A DNA stretch of 64,000 nt from Phycisphaerae bacterium RAS2 (GTDB taxonomy: Bacteria; Planctomycetota; Phycisphaerae; UBA1845; UTPLA1). A model generated the notes under the pieces. That model saw only the letters and a list, made by a program, of their open reading frames with translations, searched no databases and was not told the DNA's origin. A program made the translations under genes and the position numbers. The stretch lies in contig CP036352.1 of assembly GCA_007753915.1 (NCBI GenBank), forward strand, positions 3,349,306 to 3,413,305, read 5' to 3'. This document shows positions 28,486-35,982 of this stretch, in pieces. The first letter of the stretch is position 1; every line of letters starts with the position of its first letter.

Positions 28486-29321
28486 TGCCTATCACACAAG
28501 CGCCGCCAACGACTCCGCGCGCGTTCAGCGACAGCAACTCGACCGCGGGCGCTTCAGTCGAGCCGGCACGTTCACCCGAAGCGCCGCAGCGCAGCGACGT
28601 CACTCTTCCGGAGGCCGTCGATCACGTGATGGCTGATGGCAAATGGTCGTTCAACGAAGAAGTCGCCCGGGTCTTCGATGACATGCTGGCCCGGTCGATC
28701 CCGCAGTACGACGTGATGCGCAAGGCCGTGTTCGATGTCGGCTGCCGGTATGTCCAACCCGGGACGGCCATCGTGGACCTAGGCTGTTCGCGGGGTGAAG
28801 CGCTCGCGCCGTTCATCGACCGGTTCGGGGCGCTGAACCGCTTCCTCGGCATCGAGGTCTCGGCCCCGATGCTGGCGGCCTGCCGCCACCGGTTCAAGGG
28901 CTACATCGACTGCGGGGTGGTGGACATCCGCGACTTGGACCTTCGCAAGAGTTATCCACCGGTCGCGGCGAGCCTGACCCTGTGCGTGCTGACGCTCCAG
29001 TTCATCCCGATCGAACATCGTGCGCGGGTGCTGCGTGACATGTATAACCGGACGGTCAAGGGTGGCGCGGTGATCATCGTCGAGAAGGTGCTCGGCTCGT
29101 CGGCCGGGGTCGATGGCCTGTTGACCGAGGAGTATTACCGTCTCAAGGCCGCACACGGCTATTCGTGTGAGGAGATCGAACGCAAGAAGGCAGCGTTGGA
29201 GGGCGTGCTGGTGCCGGTGGCTGCCAAGTGGAATGAAGACTTGCTCCACAGCGCGGGCTTCGGTCAGGTGGAGTGCTTCTGGCGGTGGATGAACTTCGCG
29301 GCGTGGGTGGCGGTGAAGTGA
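28470..29321 (+). CDS. SAM-dependent methyltransferase, CmoA-like
   Basis: About 283 aa. Rossmann SAM-binding motif I is VQPGTAIVDLGCSRGEALAP; motif II region FLGIEVSAPMLAACRHRFKG; post-II VVDIRDLDLRKSYPPVAASL and TLQFIPIEHRARVLRDMYNR, with VKGGAVIIVEKVLGSS. The overall pattern and C-terminal helices resemble CmoA (carboxy-SAM synthase) and related tRNA-linked methyltransferases. Its place between a phage DNA methyltransferase and a terminase subunit suggests a phage role instead, perhaps nucleic-acid modification; that is inference. Starts at 28470 or 28485 are both inside the end of the previous gene; neither has a strong RBS. Confidence 0.8.
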   Translation: MQTEVMPITQAPPTTPRAFSDSNSTAGASVEPARSPEAPQRSDVTLPEAVDHVMADGKWSFNEEVARVFDDMLARSIPQYDVMRKAVFDVGCRYVQPGTAIVDLGCSRGEALAPFIDRFGALNRFLGIEVSAPMLAACRHRFKGYIDCGVVDIRDLDLRKSYPPVAASLTLCVLTLQFIPIEHRARVLRDMYNRTVKGGAVIIVEKVLGSSAGVDGLLTEEYYRLKAAHGYSCEEIERKKAALEGVLVPVAAKWNEDLLHSAGFGQVECFWRWMNFAAWVAVK

Positions 29322-29437
29322 GCGGACGCATTCAAGTAACACGGCGCACTCAAGCGATTCTGCGCAGTGTCTTACCGATCCGCCGCGAGGGGACACACCG
29401 CTATCGCGGGGCGCTTTACGCGGCCGATGGAGCCTGA
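29318..29437 (+). CDS. Small 39-codon ORF bridging methyltransferase and terminase genes
   Basis: A GTG at 29318 overlaps the stop of the methyltransferase, and the TGA at 29435-29437 ends 2 bp before the terminase ATG. It would encode a basic peptide, VSGRIQVTRRTQAILRSVLP followed by a 19-residue tail. The fit into an otherwise fully packed operon is the only support; there is no homology I recognise. Confidence 0.4.
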   Translation: MSGRIQVTRRTQAILRSVLPIRREGTHRYRGALYAADGA

Positions 29438-29439
29438 CC

Positions 29440-29991
29440 ATGCGCGGCCGCAAACCCATCCCGACGGCGATCAAGCGGGCGCGCGGCAATCCCGGCAAGC
29501 GGCCGTTGAACGACAACGAGCCGCAACCCGAGAAACGAATTCCGCCATGCCCGTCGTTCATCGATGCAGAAGCCAAGCGGCTTTGGAGTCAACTCGGCAA
29601 GTTATTGCTGGCCAACGGCGTACTTAGTGAGATGGACGGCCTTTCATTGGCCACATTGTGCCAGGCATGGAGCCGTTGGAAATTCGCAGAGGAACACATA
29701 CAGAAGTTTGGCCCGATCATTCTCTCGCCTGACAAGAAGTTCCCCATCCAGAGTCCCTATCTGGCGGTGGCTAACAAGTGCATGGAACAAATCAATAAGA
29801 TTTTGATTGAGTTCGGCATGACGCCTTCGAGTCGAAGTCGCATTGAGACATTACTCGATCAAGGCCCAAGCGACTTTGATGAGTTCCTCGCGGAGGGCCG
29901 AAGGATCAGGGCGAGTGTCGAACTGAAATGCAAGGAAAGAATGGCAATGGCGAATGAATTCCGGCAGGAGCAGAGCACCCACGCGGGCTGA
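29440..29991 (+). CDS. P27-family phage terminase small subunit
   Basis: 183 aa. Family features are the N-terminal RGRKPIPTAIKRARGNPGKR, followed by helical LWSQLGKLLLANGVLSEMD and ALCQAWSRWKFAEEHIQKFG, and SPYLAVANKCMEQINKILIE FGMTPSSR. The subunit recognises phage DNA for packaging and recruits the large ATPase/nuclease. No large terminase gene follows; the next DNA is a hairpin and a broken HD-domain gene, so the packaging module is truncated. It is translationally linked to the small ORF upstream. Confidence 0.9.
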   Translation: MRGRKPIPTAIKRARGNPGKRPLNDNEPQPEKRIPPCPSFIDAEAKRLWSQLGKLLLANGVLSEMDGLSLATLCQAWSRWKFAEEHIQKFGPIILSPDKKFPIQSPYLAVANKCMEQINKILIEFGMTPSSRSRIETLLDQGPSDFDEFLAEGRRIRASVELKCKERMAMANEFRQEQSTHAG

Positions 29992-30122
29992 AGTCTTGCC
30001 CAGAGAAACTCGACAAATTAGTTCTCTTGCTCTATCCTGTGTTCGGTCGCCTGAGAGATGCACGAATTCAAGTCTCTACTCTCCGGCCCGAGTAGGGGCG
30101 GCCATCCTTTTTACCAAAATTG

Positions 30123-30157
30123 AAATGCCTCATTCGGCGCAGCTGAATGAGGCATTT
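30123..30157 (+). terminator. Perfect 13-bp hairpin after the terminase gene
   Basis: AAATGCCTCATTC (30123-30135) pairs with GAATGAGGCATTT (30145-30157), 9-nt loop, followed by TGA. It is a plausible Rho-independent or bidirectional terminator for the phage operon. It overlaps the apparent start of the HD-domain pseudogene. Confidence 0.6.
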
Positions 30158-30700
30158 TGATACGCACACCGGCTACACCGCGACCAGCAACGCAAAGCAA
30201 CAGATACACCCTACGTTCTCGCACCCGATAGCCGTGGCGGCACTCATCGCAGAACTTGGCGGCACCGAGGAACACGTCATCGCCGCGCTGCCCCACGATG
30301 CTGTCGAGGATCAGGGTGAGCAACCGCAGTGGGAAGAGATTCGAAGGATGTTCGGCGAGGGAGATCGTCGAGGGATGCACCGACTCCGATCCATCCAAGC
30401 GCCCGCCATGGCGAGAGCGGAAAGAGGTGTATCTGTCGCACCTGAAGCACGCGCCCGCGGACGTGCAACTTGATTCTGCGTGCGACAAGCTCCACAACGC
30501 ACGGTGCAACTTGGCCGGGGTGCGCGAACACGAGCCAAGTTACTTCGAGCGATTTAATGGTGGGTAGGCCGGGACGCTACGGTATTACCGTTCGTTGGTC
30601 GAGAAATATCCACCCCGGCAATTTGCCGACGGCATTGTTGGAAGAATTGTGCCGCGTGATAGAGGAGATGGGCTCGCTGACTGGAAGGGATAATCGATAA
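30147..30700 (+). pseudogene. Broken HD-domain (RelA/SpoT-like) hydrolase
   Basis: Three reading frames must be joined to recover one protein. Frame A (from 30147) has THTGYTATSNAKQQIHPTFS ... HPIAVAALIAELGGTEEHVI and ALPHDAVEDQGEQP, the HD metal-binding signature. The continuation REIVEGCTDSDPSKRPPWRE / RKEVYLSHLKHAPADVQLDS / ACDKLHNARCNLAGV lies in frame B from about 30340. Frame B meets an in-frame TAG at 30565 inside FNGG-AGTLRYYRSLVEKY, and the end NLPTALLEELCRVIEEMG lies in a third frame. So there are two frameshifts and one nonsense mutation. Intact relatives are small HD phosphohydrolases common on mobile elements. Confidence 0.8.
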
Positions 30701-30755
30701 AGCCGTTTAGATCGCCTGTTACATTTGCCACAACCTGACTTAGACAAGCGTACAG

Positions 30756-30905
30756 ATGCATGACCCGCGCATCTGGTGCCTGCGCGGCGATCCCGACCGC
30801 CTCGCGGCGATACTCGAATCTACCCGATCCATCGACGCGCCAACGGGGCAGTTGGCGCCCGCCGTGAATGCAATCCTGGCCGGCTTGGTCATAATTCGGC
30901 GTTAG
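30756..30905 (+). CDS. Short hypothetical ORF (49 aa)
   Basis: MHDPRIWCLRGDPDRLAAIL then a helix-like tail to IIRR. The composition is protein-like, but no RBS of note precedes it and the 3' end overlaps the convergent gene by 17 bp. It may be the rest of a larger decayed gene. Unknown function. Confidence 0.3.
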   Translation: MHDPRIWCLRGDPDRLAAILESTRSIDAPTGQLAPAVNAILAGLVIIRR

Positions 30906-31512
30906 GTGCTTCAGTTTGATTCACAGGCCCCTCCACATTGTTGTTATCGCCCATACCTTGGGCCTCGCGCCATACGAGTGGCACTTGGAGAGATGTGAAA
31001 ACGCGAATGTGCAGGTCTTGTAGCCTCACGGGGTCGAAGAGTATCGCTACAATCTCCTTTCTGCATCGACCCTCTTCCGCACAACACATTGCCCGTCCGC
31101 CGCAACGAATGGCTGCTGCCAGCCCCTTGTTGGTGACAACGTTGATAGTTGACTCTCTTGGCACTATCGATAGCGCTCGTTGGATTTCCGGCGAATCTTC
31201 AGCATAATTACGCGACGCTGCTTGTTCTCGCGCATCAACCCAGCATTCGAAGAACCGCAGGTCCGCCAAGAAGCGCTCCGCAATCCGTAGCTGAGACTCA
31301 GTTTCGGTACTCGAGAGGATAGCTTCGCCGAGGCTTTGCAAATAAGCGCGCGCGCCGCCGACACACAAATCATCCAATCCATACCTATTTCCGTTGTCAT
31401 TCATATGACTCGGTCGGGCAGAGGGTATTCCGGCAATTCGGTTGGAGCACTGGCGAGCTTTGCCGTTGGATCGACTCTTTTGGCCACGAAGATTAGCGAA
31501 TCTGTGCTTCAT
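30889..31512 (-). CDS. Hypothetical protein downstream of an ECF sigma factor
   Basis: About 207 aa. The ATG at 31512 follows a strong GGAGGGG; a longer frame to 31701 has no support. After a basic N-terminus (MKHRFANLRGQKSRSNGKAR) it contains GLDDLCVGGARAYLQSLGEA and a helical ETESQLRIAERFLADLRFFE. A Cys cluster follows (IRCGGRAMCCAEEGRC), which could bind a metal, and a C-terminal acidic Asn-rich tail. No transmembrane segment. Position 255 bp downstream of the ECF sigma gene on the same strand suggests a functional link such as a soluble zinc-containing regulator, but that is a guess. Confidence 0.5.
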   Translation of the reverse strand: MKHRFANLRGQKSRSNGKARQCSNRIAGIPSARPSHMNDNGNRYGLDDLCVGGARAYLQSLGEAILSSTETESQLRIAERFLADLRFFECWVDAREQAASRNYAEDSPEIQRALSIVPRESTINVVTNKGLAAAIRCGGRAMCCAEEGRCRKEIVAILFDPVRLQDLHIRVFTSLQVPLVWREAQGMGDNNNVEGPVNQTEAPNAEL

Positions 31513-31767
31513 GACTTGACCCCTCCCCAACCAGATTGAATGCTCGCGCCCTCGTGGCAACGGTACGATTTGCAGTGCTTCCGGGGCCTGTTGGTGATCA
31601 CCCACAATGCCCCTGATTGCGGCGAAAACTGCGCTAATGGTGCGCCGACTGCTCGACGAAGCATCTTGCGGCCAATGTCGCCGGGAGGCAACCCGGCACA
31701 CTCTAGACCAATCTGATGAACGGAATGCACTGTTGCTTGTCGATATTGCTGACTGGCGTTTGGCCGA

Positions 31768-32484
31768 TTATGGCGGAGGTGGCTGATCACCCGAGCAAGG
31801 CTTTTGGGGAGCGTTTCCTCGTATGTTGTACCGATTCGAAGTTCCGTCGAGAGCATCCTTGGCCCGATGCGTCGCTCGATGAAGTCGCACAATCGCGGTA
31901 TTGCGAGATATTCCAAGAATCTCGCCGATCTCTTCAAAAGCCAATTTCTCACAGAATCGCAGCCTAATGATTTCTTGATCGCTCTTGCTGAGTTTCTGCA
32001 AGGCAGGCCGAACTTCTTCCTCAAAACTCTCTTTGCCAAGGTGTAGTGAATGGCGTGTTTCGCGCTTGAGCTCTCCCCCCAAAGTGCGGAAGTACTCTCG
32101 CTCCACTTTAGCGCGCCTGACCAAATCAAGACAATGGTTGCGCGAGATACGATAGAGCCAATACCTGAAGCCAAGTTCGTCAATGATCTTACCCGAATCG
32201 ATCGACTGAATAGCCAGGGTGCACACATCCTGCACGGCGTCTTCAGCAGCAGCATGGTCACGTAGAATGCCGCGACAAAATCGAAAAAGGGCACCCCGAT
32301 TCTCTTCAAGGAATTCAGATAAGCGGGTTCTCCCGCTGTGTGGATCAGATACGGAGTTGTCGCCTCTGGCGGAATCGATCTTGATCCTACGATTACTGTG
32401 CTCCCGTTGGCGCTTCGCCCGAGACCGAACCTTGTCGGTCCGATGACTTTTGTCTTGATGGTTGTGTTCGTTGTCCGCGGCCAT
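31768..32484 (-). CDS. ECF-type RNA polymerase sigma factor (island-borne)
   Basis: About 238 aa. A basic, His-rich N-terminal extension of some 55 residues precedes region 2 (FLEENRGALFRFCRGILRDH / AAAEDAVQDVCTLAIQSIDS, with GFRYWLYRISRNHCLDLVRR). Region 4 is LSKSDQEIIRLRFCEKLAFE EIGEILGISRNTAIVRLHRA, the helix-turn-helix. A C-terminal tail of about 25 residues ends in prolines. It sits inside the island with AT-richer codons than the chromosomal sigma genes in this window. No obvious anti-sigma factor adjoins; the unknown Cys-containing protein downstream is the best candidate partner. Confidence 0.85.
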   Translation of the reverse strand: MAADNEHNHQDKSHRTDKVRSRAKRQREHSNRRIKIDSARGDNSVSDPHSGRTRLSEFLEENRGALFRFCRGILRDHAAAEDAVQDVCTLAIQSIDSGKIIDELGFRYWLYRISRNHCLDLVRRAKVEREYFRTLGGELKRETRHSLHLGKESFEEEVRPALQKLSKSDQEIIRLRFCEKLAFEEIGEILGISRNTAIVRLHRATHRAKDALDGTSNRYNIRGNAPQKPCSGDQPPPP

Positions 32485-32919
32485 GCCTCAAACTCCACCG
32501 GACGCCAATCCCCCAACTCGATACGGCTACAACATACCCACCTCGTAATCTGCGCCGCGCTGGTTGTTCTGAACCAGCGGTTCAGACAATCCTGCGCGGC
32601 ATTGCCCTCAATACAAAAATCAAGATCGCAACGAATGGAACAAAATGACCGCGTTCGGGCAGATTTGCCCGGCGATACCCCCGCGCCCCGGTTTGCCTGC
32701 ATCCTTGCGGCTCCGTCATGCAAAAGTATAGTTTCGCCTTTGGCCTCTTCCACAAGGCCGACGGCTCGGACCCGCAATTTGTCACAGTCGCGGAACCGGT
32801 ATTCGGAAACAGCAGCGCCCAGCAAGGCAGGATGCCGTTGCTGGGTGAGCCGCAGTTGATCCGTTCCGGGTTGCGAGGTAGTGACATGGGTCCGCCCACA
32901 CCAAAAGGGGGTTGGTACG
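32485..32919. other. Region upstream of the island sigma gene, no assigned gene
   Basis: About 435 bp. Frames are open on both strands (including a minus-strand frame that runs through the sigma gene) but none shows a domain, an RBS or consistent codon character. It probably includes the promoter of the sigma gene. Confidence 0.4.
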
Positions 32920-33582
32920 TTAATTGGACTCCGCCGCTTTCGAGTCGCCGCGGCTGTAACTCTCGACGGACGCGGGGGTTGCTTTGGCTTTGTCGCCACA
33001 CGAAGCCCGGCTGGGGCCGTGCACAATTGAGCCCCATAGGCCGTGCGCCCCCTTTCGGGCGATATGCGTGTGCTGTTGTTGTTGATTCTGATTCTCATTG
33101 TGACGCCCTTTCTCAGGGGCGATCGAGCTCTTAAGTTTCTTTCCGCTGCCGTTGATGTCTATTGAGCCGTGAAGTTGACTGTTTCCTTGAGTCCTGTCAT
33201 GGGAATCCTTATGAGCTCCACGATGATCGTGGCCGTGATCCCGAACTGGGTGCAACGCTCGGTGCATTTCGTGTGCCAGTTCGTGGAAAAAGTGCAATAA
33301 GCAGCCCGGTCCGTGGTGGGTCGATTTCATGTGCAGTACATGCTTGCCGTTGTGGTCATGCCGCTTATCGCCCGCTTCGGCGGTTGAACGGTTTGAAACC
33401 GAACCGTGTGTCATCGCAGCATTTTGGGCCTCGTCATTGCCGTTCTCATGGTGAACGCAATTCAACCAGCCACCGAGATTCAGAAGACTGATTTCGTGGT
33501 TCAGGTGCCCAGCGGTGTGGTTCAGGCCGCAGCAGTCGGGTGTTTGGCTGTGGCAATTTCCCCCATGGTCGTCATTCCGCAA
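32920..33582 (-). CDS. Possible His-rich hydrophilic protein, 5' end cut by the IS
   Basis: An open frame of 220 codons with about 30 histidines, for example HVLHMKSTHHGPG, HELAHEMHRALHP and DHGHDHRGAHKDSHD, plus many Asn, Asp and Gly and five cysteines. Such composition would suit metal binding. The frame stays open upstream (TTG at 33582 is only a nominal start) until the left end of the IS at 33618, so the element may have removed its start. Against a real gene: the exactly complementary plus-strand frame reads as hydrophobic peptides (for example from ATG 33064: RVLLLLLILILIV) broken by stops, so one of the two is a mirror image. The plus-strand frame has stops and this one does not. Confidence 0.3.
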   Translation of the reverse strand: MRNDDHGGNCHSQTPDCCGLNHTAGHLNHEISLLNLGGWLNCVHHENGNDEAQNAAMTHGSVSNRSTAEAGDKRHDHNGKHVLHMKSTHHGPGCLLHFFHELAHEMHRALHPVRDHGHDHRGAHKDSHDRTQGNSQLHGSIDINGSGKKLKSSIAPEKGRHNENQNQQQQHTHIARKGAHGLWGSIVHGPSRASCGDKAKATPASVESYSRGDSKAAESN

Positions 33583-33686
33583 TACTCCAGTTCCGTCGTG
33601 CTTTTCATTTGAAAGGTTGACCTTCCCCCCAGAAACTGATCCAGGTTCTGAGTTAGGATTGGGGCTTGGATCAAGGAGGAAGGGTC

Positions 33687-33965
33687 ATGAGCAGGAAGCG
33701 ATTCAAGGCGGAGGAGATCGTCAACAAGCTTCGTGAGGCGGATGTGTTGATTGCTCAGGGTCGATCGGTGGCGCAGGCGAGCAAGCAGATCGGCGTGGCA
33801 GAGCAGACGTATTACCGTTGGCGGAAGGAGTACGGCGGGTTGAAGGCTGACCAGGCGAAGCGGCTCAAGGAGCTGGAGCGAGAGAATGCCCGGCTGAAGC
33901 GGTTGGTGGCCGATGCGGAGTTGGACAAGGCGATCCTTCGGGAGGCGGCCCGCCCAAACTTCTAA
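33687..33965 (+). CDS. IS3-family transposase OrfA
   Basis: 92 aa. HTH segment MSRKRFKAEEIVNKLREADV followed by AQASKQIGVAEQTYYRWRKE, the DNA-binding region recognising the inverted repeats. The C-terminal half (AKRLKELERENARLKRLVAD AELDKAILREAA) is a leucine-zipper-like coiled coil for OrfA/OrfAB oligomerisation. ATG 33687 follows AAGGAGGAAGG. It ends NF-stop, just after the slippery heptamer. Confidence 0.93.
   Translation: MSRKRFKAEEIVNKLREADVLIAQGRSVAQASKQIGVAEQTYYRWRKEYGGLKADQAKRLKELERENARLKRLVADAELDKAILREAARPNF
33953..33959 (+). promoter_or_regulatory. Programmed -1 ribosomal frameshift site (C CCA AAC)
   Basis: The heptamer CCCAAAC lies in the phase C CCA AAC of orfA, two codons before its stop, matching X XXY YYZ. 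Slipping back one base continues as PKLLSPQRKRQVVEEVVEHL into orfB without a stop, giving the OrfAB transposase. Confidence 0.7.
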
Positions 33966-33985
33966 GCCCGCAGCGGAAGCGTCAG

Positions 33986-34879
33986 GTGGTCGAGGAGGTG
34001 GTGGAGCACCTGGGCATCTCCGAGCGGCGGGCGTGCAAGGCGCTGGGTCAGTCTCGCGCGACGCAGCGGTACTTACCGTTGGTTCATGAGGATGAGGACA
34101 AGTTGACGCAGCGGATCATCGAGCTGGCGGCGGTGTACGGTCGATACGGGACACCGCGGATCACCGGCTTGATCCGGAACGAAGGGATGCAGGTGAATCA
34201 CAAGCGGGTCGAGCGAATCTGGAAGGCCGCCGGGCTGAAGGTGCCGAAGAAGCAGCCGCGACGCGGTCGATTGTGGCTGAATGATGGTTCCTGCGTTCGG
34301 CTTCGGCCGGAGCACAAGGATCACGTCTGGGCGTATGACTTTGTGCAGGCGTGGACGCATGACGGCCGGCCGTTTCGGATGTTGACGCTGGTGGATGAGT
34401 ACACGCGGGAGTGCCTGGCGATTGACGTGGCGAGAAGGTTGCGATCGGATGATGTGCTGGAGCGGCTGGCGTGGTTGTTTGCGACGCGGGGTGTGCCGGG
34501 GCATCTGCGGAGCGACAATGGTCCGGAGTTCACGGCGAAGGTGGTTCGCGAGTGGCTGGCCCGAGTCGGCGTGAAGACGCTGTTCATCGAGCCGGGAAGC
34601 CCCTGGGAGAACGGCTACGTGGAGAGTTTTAACGGGAAGCTGAGCGATGAGTTGCTGAATGGCGAGATCTTCTACACGTTGAAAGAGGCGAAGGTCTTGA
34701 TTGAGCGCTGGCGGGTTCATTCCAACACGGTTCGGCCGCACAGTGCGTTGGGCTATCGGCCGCCGGCCCCTGAGGCCCGAATGAGCGCGCCGCTGTGGGC
34801 AGGCTCCGCTCCGTTCGCTCCGCTCACTGCGCTCCGCCCGCCCACAGCGTGTGCTGTGAACGGTGTTGGACTAACATAA
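33986..34879 (+). CDS. IS3-family transposase OrfB (rve integrase core)
   Basis: 297 aa from the nominal GTG at 33986; the true product is probably the OrfAB fusion, since the frame is open back to the slippery site. An HTH_21-type segment (YGRYGTPRITGLIRNEGMQV) precedes the integrase core: DFVQAWTHDGRPFRMLTLVD (first D), HLRSDNGPEFTAKVV (second D), PGSPWENGYVESFNGKLSDE (E). NTVRPHSALGYRPP is the usual C-terminal motif. The last 24 codons traverse a GC-rich inverted repeat (34791-34800 with 34840-34849) around CTCCGCT-like repeats and are likely a late extension. Confidence 0.93.
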   Translation: MVEEVVEHLGISERRACKALGQSRATQRYLPLVHEDEDKLTQRIIELAAVYGRYGTPRITGLIRNEGMQVNHKRVERIWKAAGLKVPKKQPRRGRLWLNDGSCVRLRPEHKDHVWAYDFVQAWTHDGRPFRMLTLVDEYTRECLAIDVARRLRSDDVLERLAWLFATRGVPGHLRSDNGPEFTAKVVREWLARVGVKTLFIEPGSPWENGYVESFNGKLSDELLNGEIFYTLKEAKVLIERWRVHSNTVRPHSALGYRPPAPEARMSAPLWAGSAPFAPLTALRPPTACAVNGVGLT

Positions 34880-34908
34880 CAGGTGGACTAAACCGTGGGG
34901 GAAGGTCA

Positions 34909-35226
34909 GCAGCTCGCCGTCGGCTCCCGACACTTCGCCGTCATTTACGCTGCGGGACTAATCTGATTCTGGCCTTGTTGAAACAACAGCCGCACTTGAA
35001 GCGGTGTAAGTGGCGCAGCTTCTTGTAACGCAGACGGGCGCTGTTGTGGGCGCGAGCGAAGCGAACGAAGATAGTGTCTCGTCACTTATTGCTTCGCATG
35101 AAGTGGCGGCCGAGCATATGAGCGTGAGTGAAGAGTGAAATGGGATAGCTGTCCTTCCCTGGTAGGCAGTGTTTAGAAATGGCGCCTGAGATACCCGAGC
35201 CAACCACTTTGTGAAATGAGGAATCG
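34909..35226. other. Region right of the IS with a possible decayed frame
   Basis: About 320 bp. On the plus strand a protein-like frame (LVETTAALEAV, then VAQLLVTQTGAVVGASEANE DSVSSLIASHEVAAEHMSVS) runs from about 34962 to a TGA at 35136-35138, but it has an in-frame TAA at 35007-35009. It may be the end of a gene cut by the IS. The last 90 bp hold the leader of the next gene. Confidence 0.35.
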
Positions 35227-35907
35227 ATGTCCCTCCAACCACTTTCGATGGTATTGCTCATTGATGTGCCCACGGGAAAGCCGGGGCACCCATTAGATGG
35301 TGATGTTGTATGGATTGGTCATGCATCAATCGCCGAAAAGATTTGTACTGGAATTAGGCGGGACCCAAGACTGACCACGGCTCTTCGGGAAGGTATGACT
35401 ATCGAATGTCGCGACGGCGATGGTCTTGGGAGTACGGATCCCGCCTCACTTCGCAAGTACATGAAAAAAATTCGAGATCGCCTCGATGCTTCGGCTCCCG
35501 ACCCGAGCAAACTCGACTATGGCGATCGATTGATCTATTTTGCGTCTGCAACAGCAGAACGCGTTGAGGTCTTAGACCGACAGACGGCCGAGAATCAATC
35601 CGCCATTGAGACTTCAAAACAGATTCAAGAACCGCCAGACGCTAGGCACTCCCCGGACTTTCGATCGGTAAATTGGTTCGGCAATGTGTTTAATTTCACA
35701 CCTACCCAGGCCGCATGCATCAAGATTTTGTGGGAGGCATGGGAGAATAAAACCCCGGCAGTAGGCGAAGCCACGTTATTGGAGTCCGCAGGAGTCGGGG
35801 CCAGGAGTAGGCTCGTTGACATATTCCGGAATCACGCTGCATGGAACACGATAGTTGTTAGTGGTGGAACAAAGGGCGCCTACAGGCTCCAGCCTCCCAC
35901 GTCTTGA
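35227..35907 (+). CDS. Hypothetical island protein with C-terminal winged-helix-like region
   Basis: 226 aa, ATG at 35227 after GAGG. No known domain in the N-terminal part (VVWIGHASIAEKICTGIRRD, YMKKIRDRLDASAPDPSKLD). The C-terminal stretch FNFTPTQAACIKILWEAWEN ... LLESAGVGARSRLVDIFRNH reads like a winged helix, similar in style to the DNA-binding regions of mobile-element regulators. Its AT-rich codons match the island rather than the chromosome. It lies upstream of an excisionase-like gene and the integrase, suggesting a regulatory or replication role, unproven. Confidence 0.6.
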   Translation: MSLQPLSMVLLIDVPTGKPGHPLDGDVVWIGHASIAEKICTGIRRDPRLTTALREGMTIECRDGDGLGSTDPASLRKYMKKIRDRLDASAPDPSKLDYGDRLIYFASATAERVEVLDRQTAENQSAIETSKQIQEPPDARHSPDFRSVNWFGNVFNFTPTQAACIKILWEAWENKTPAVGEATLLESAGVGARSRLVDIFRNHAAWNTIVVSGGTKGAYRLQPPTS

Positions 35908-35982
35908 TCCTGCAGGCAAATACAACGCAATTACAACTCTGCGTTCCACTGTGTAACAATTTGAGTGCCCTATTCTGAGGGC

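Larger units (their letters stand above)
33618..34908 (+). mobile_element. Intact IS3-family insertion sequence, 1291 bp
   Basis: Bounded by imperfect inverted repeats TGACCTTCCCCCCAGAAACT (left) and TGACCTTCCCCCACGGTTTA (right, read on the minus strand). Two overlapping frames, orfA and orfB, are arranged in the -1 relation typical of IS3 elements, with a HTH protein and a DDE integrase core. I could not see a convincing 3-5 bp target duplication (flanks GGT and GCA), so the ends may have been reshuffled or a duplication lost. Relics of the same family are at 990, 14833 and 19155. Confidence 0.92.

Noticed and set aside
31509-33098. 529-codon minus-strand frame
   Set aside because: Runs out of phase through the ECF sigma gene and has no recognisable domain.
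33608-34918. Target-site duplication of the intact IS
   Set aside because: Flanking bases (GGT and GCA) do not match.
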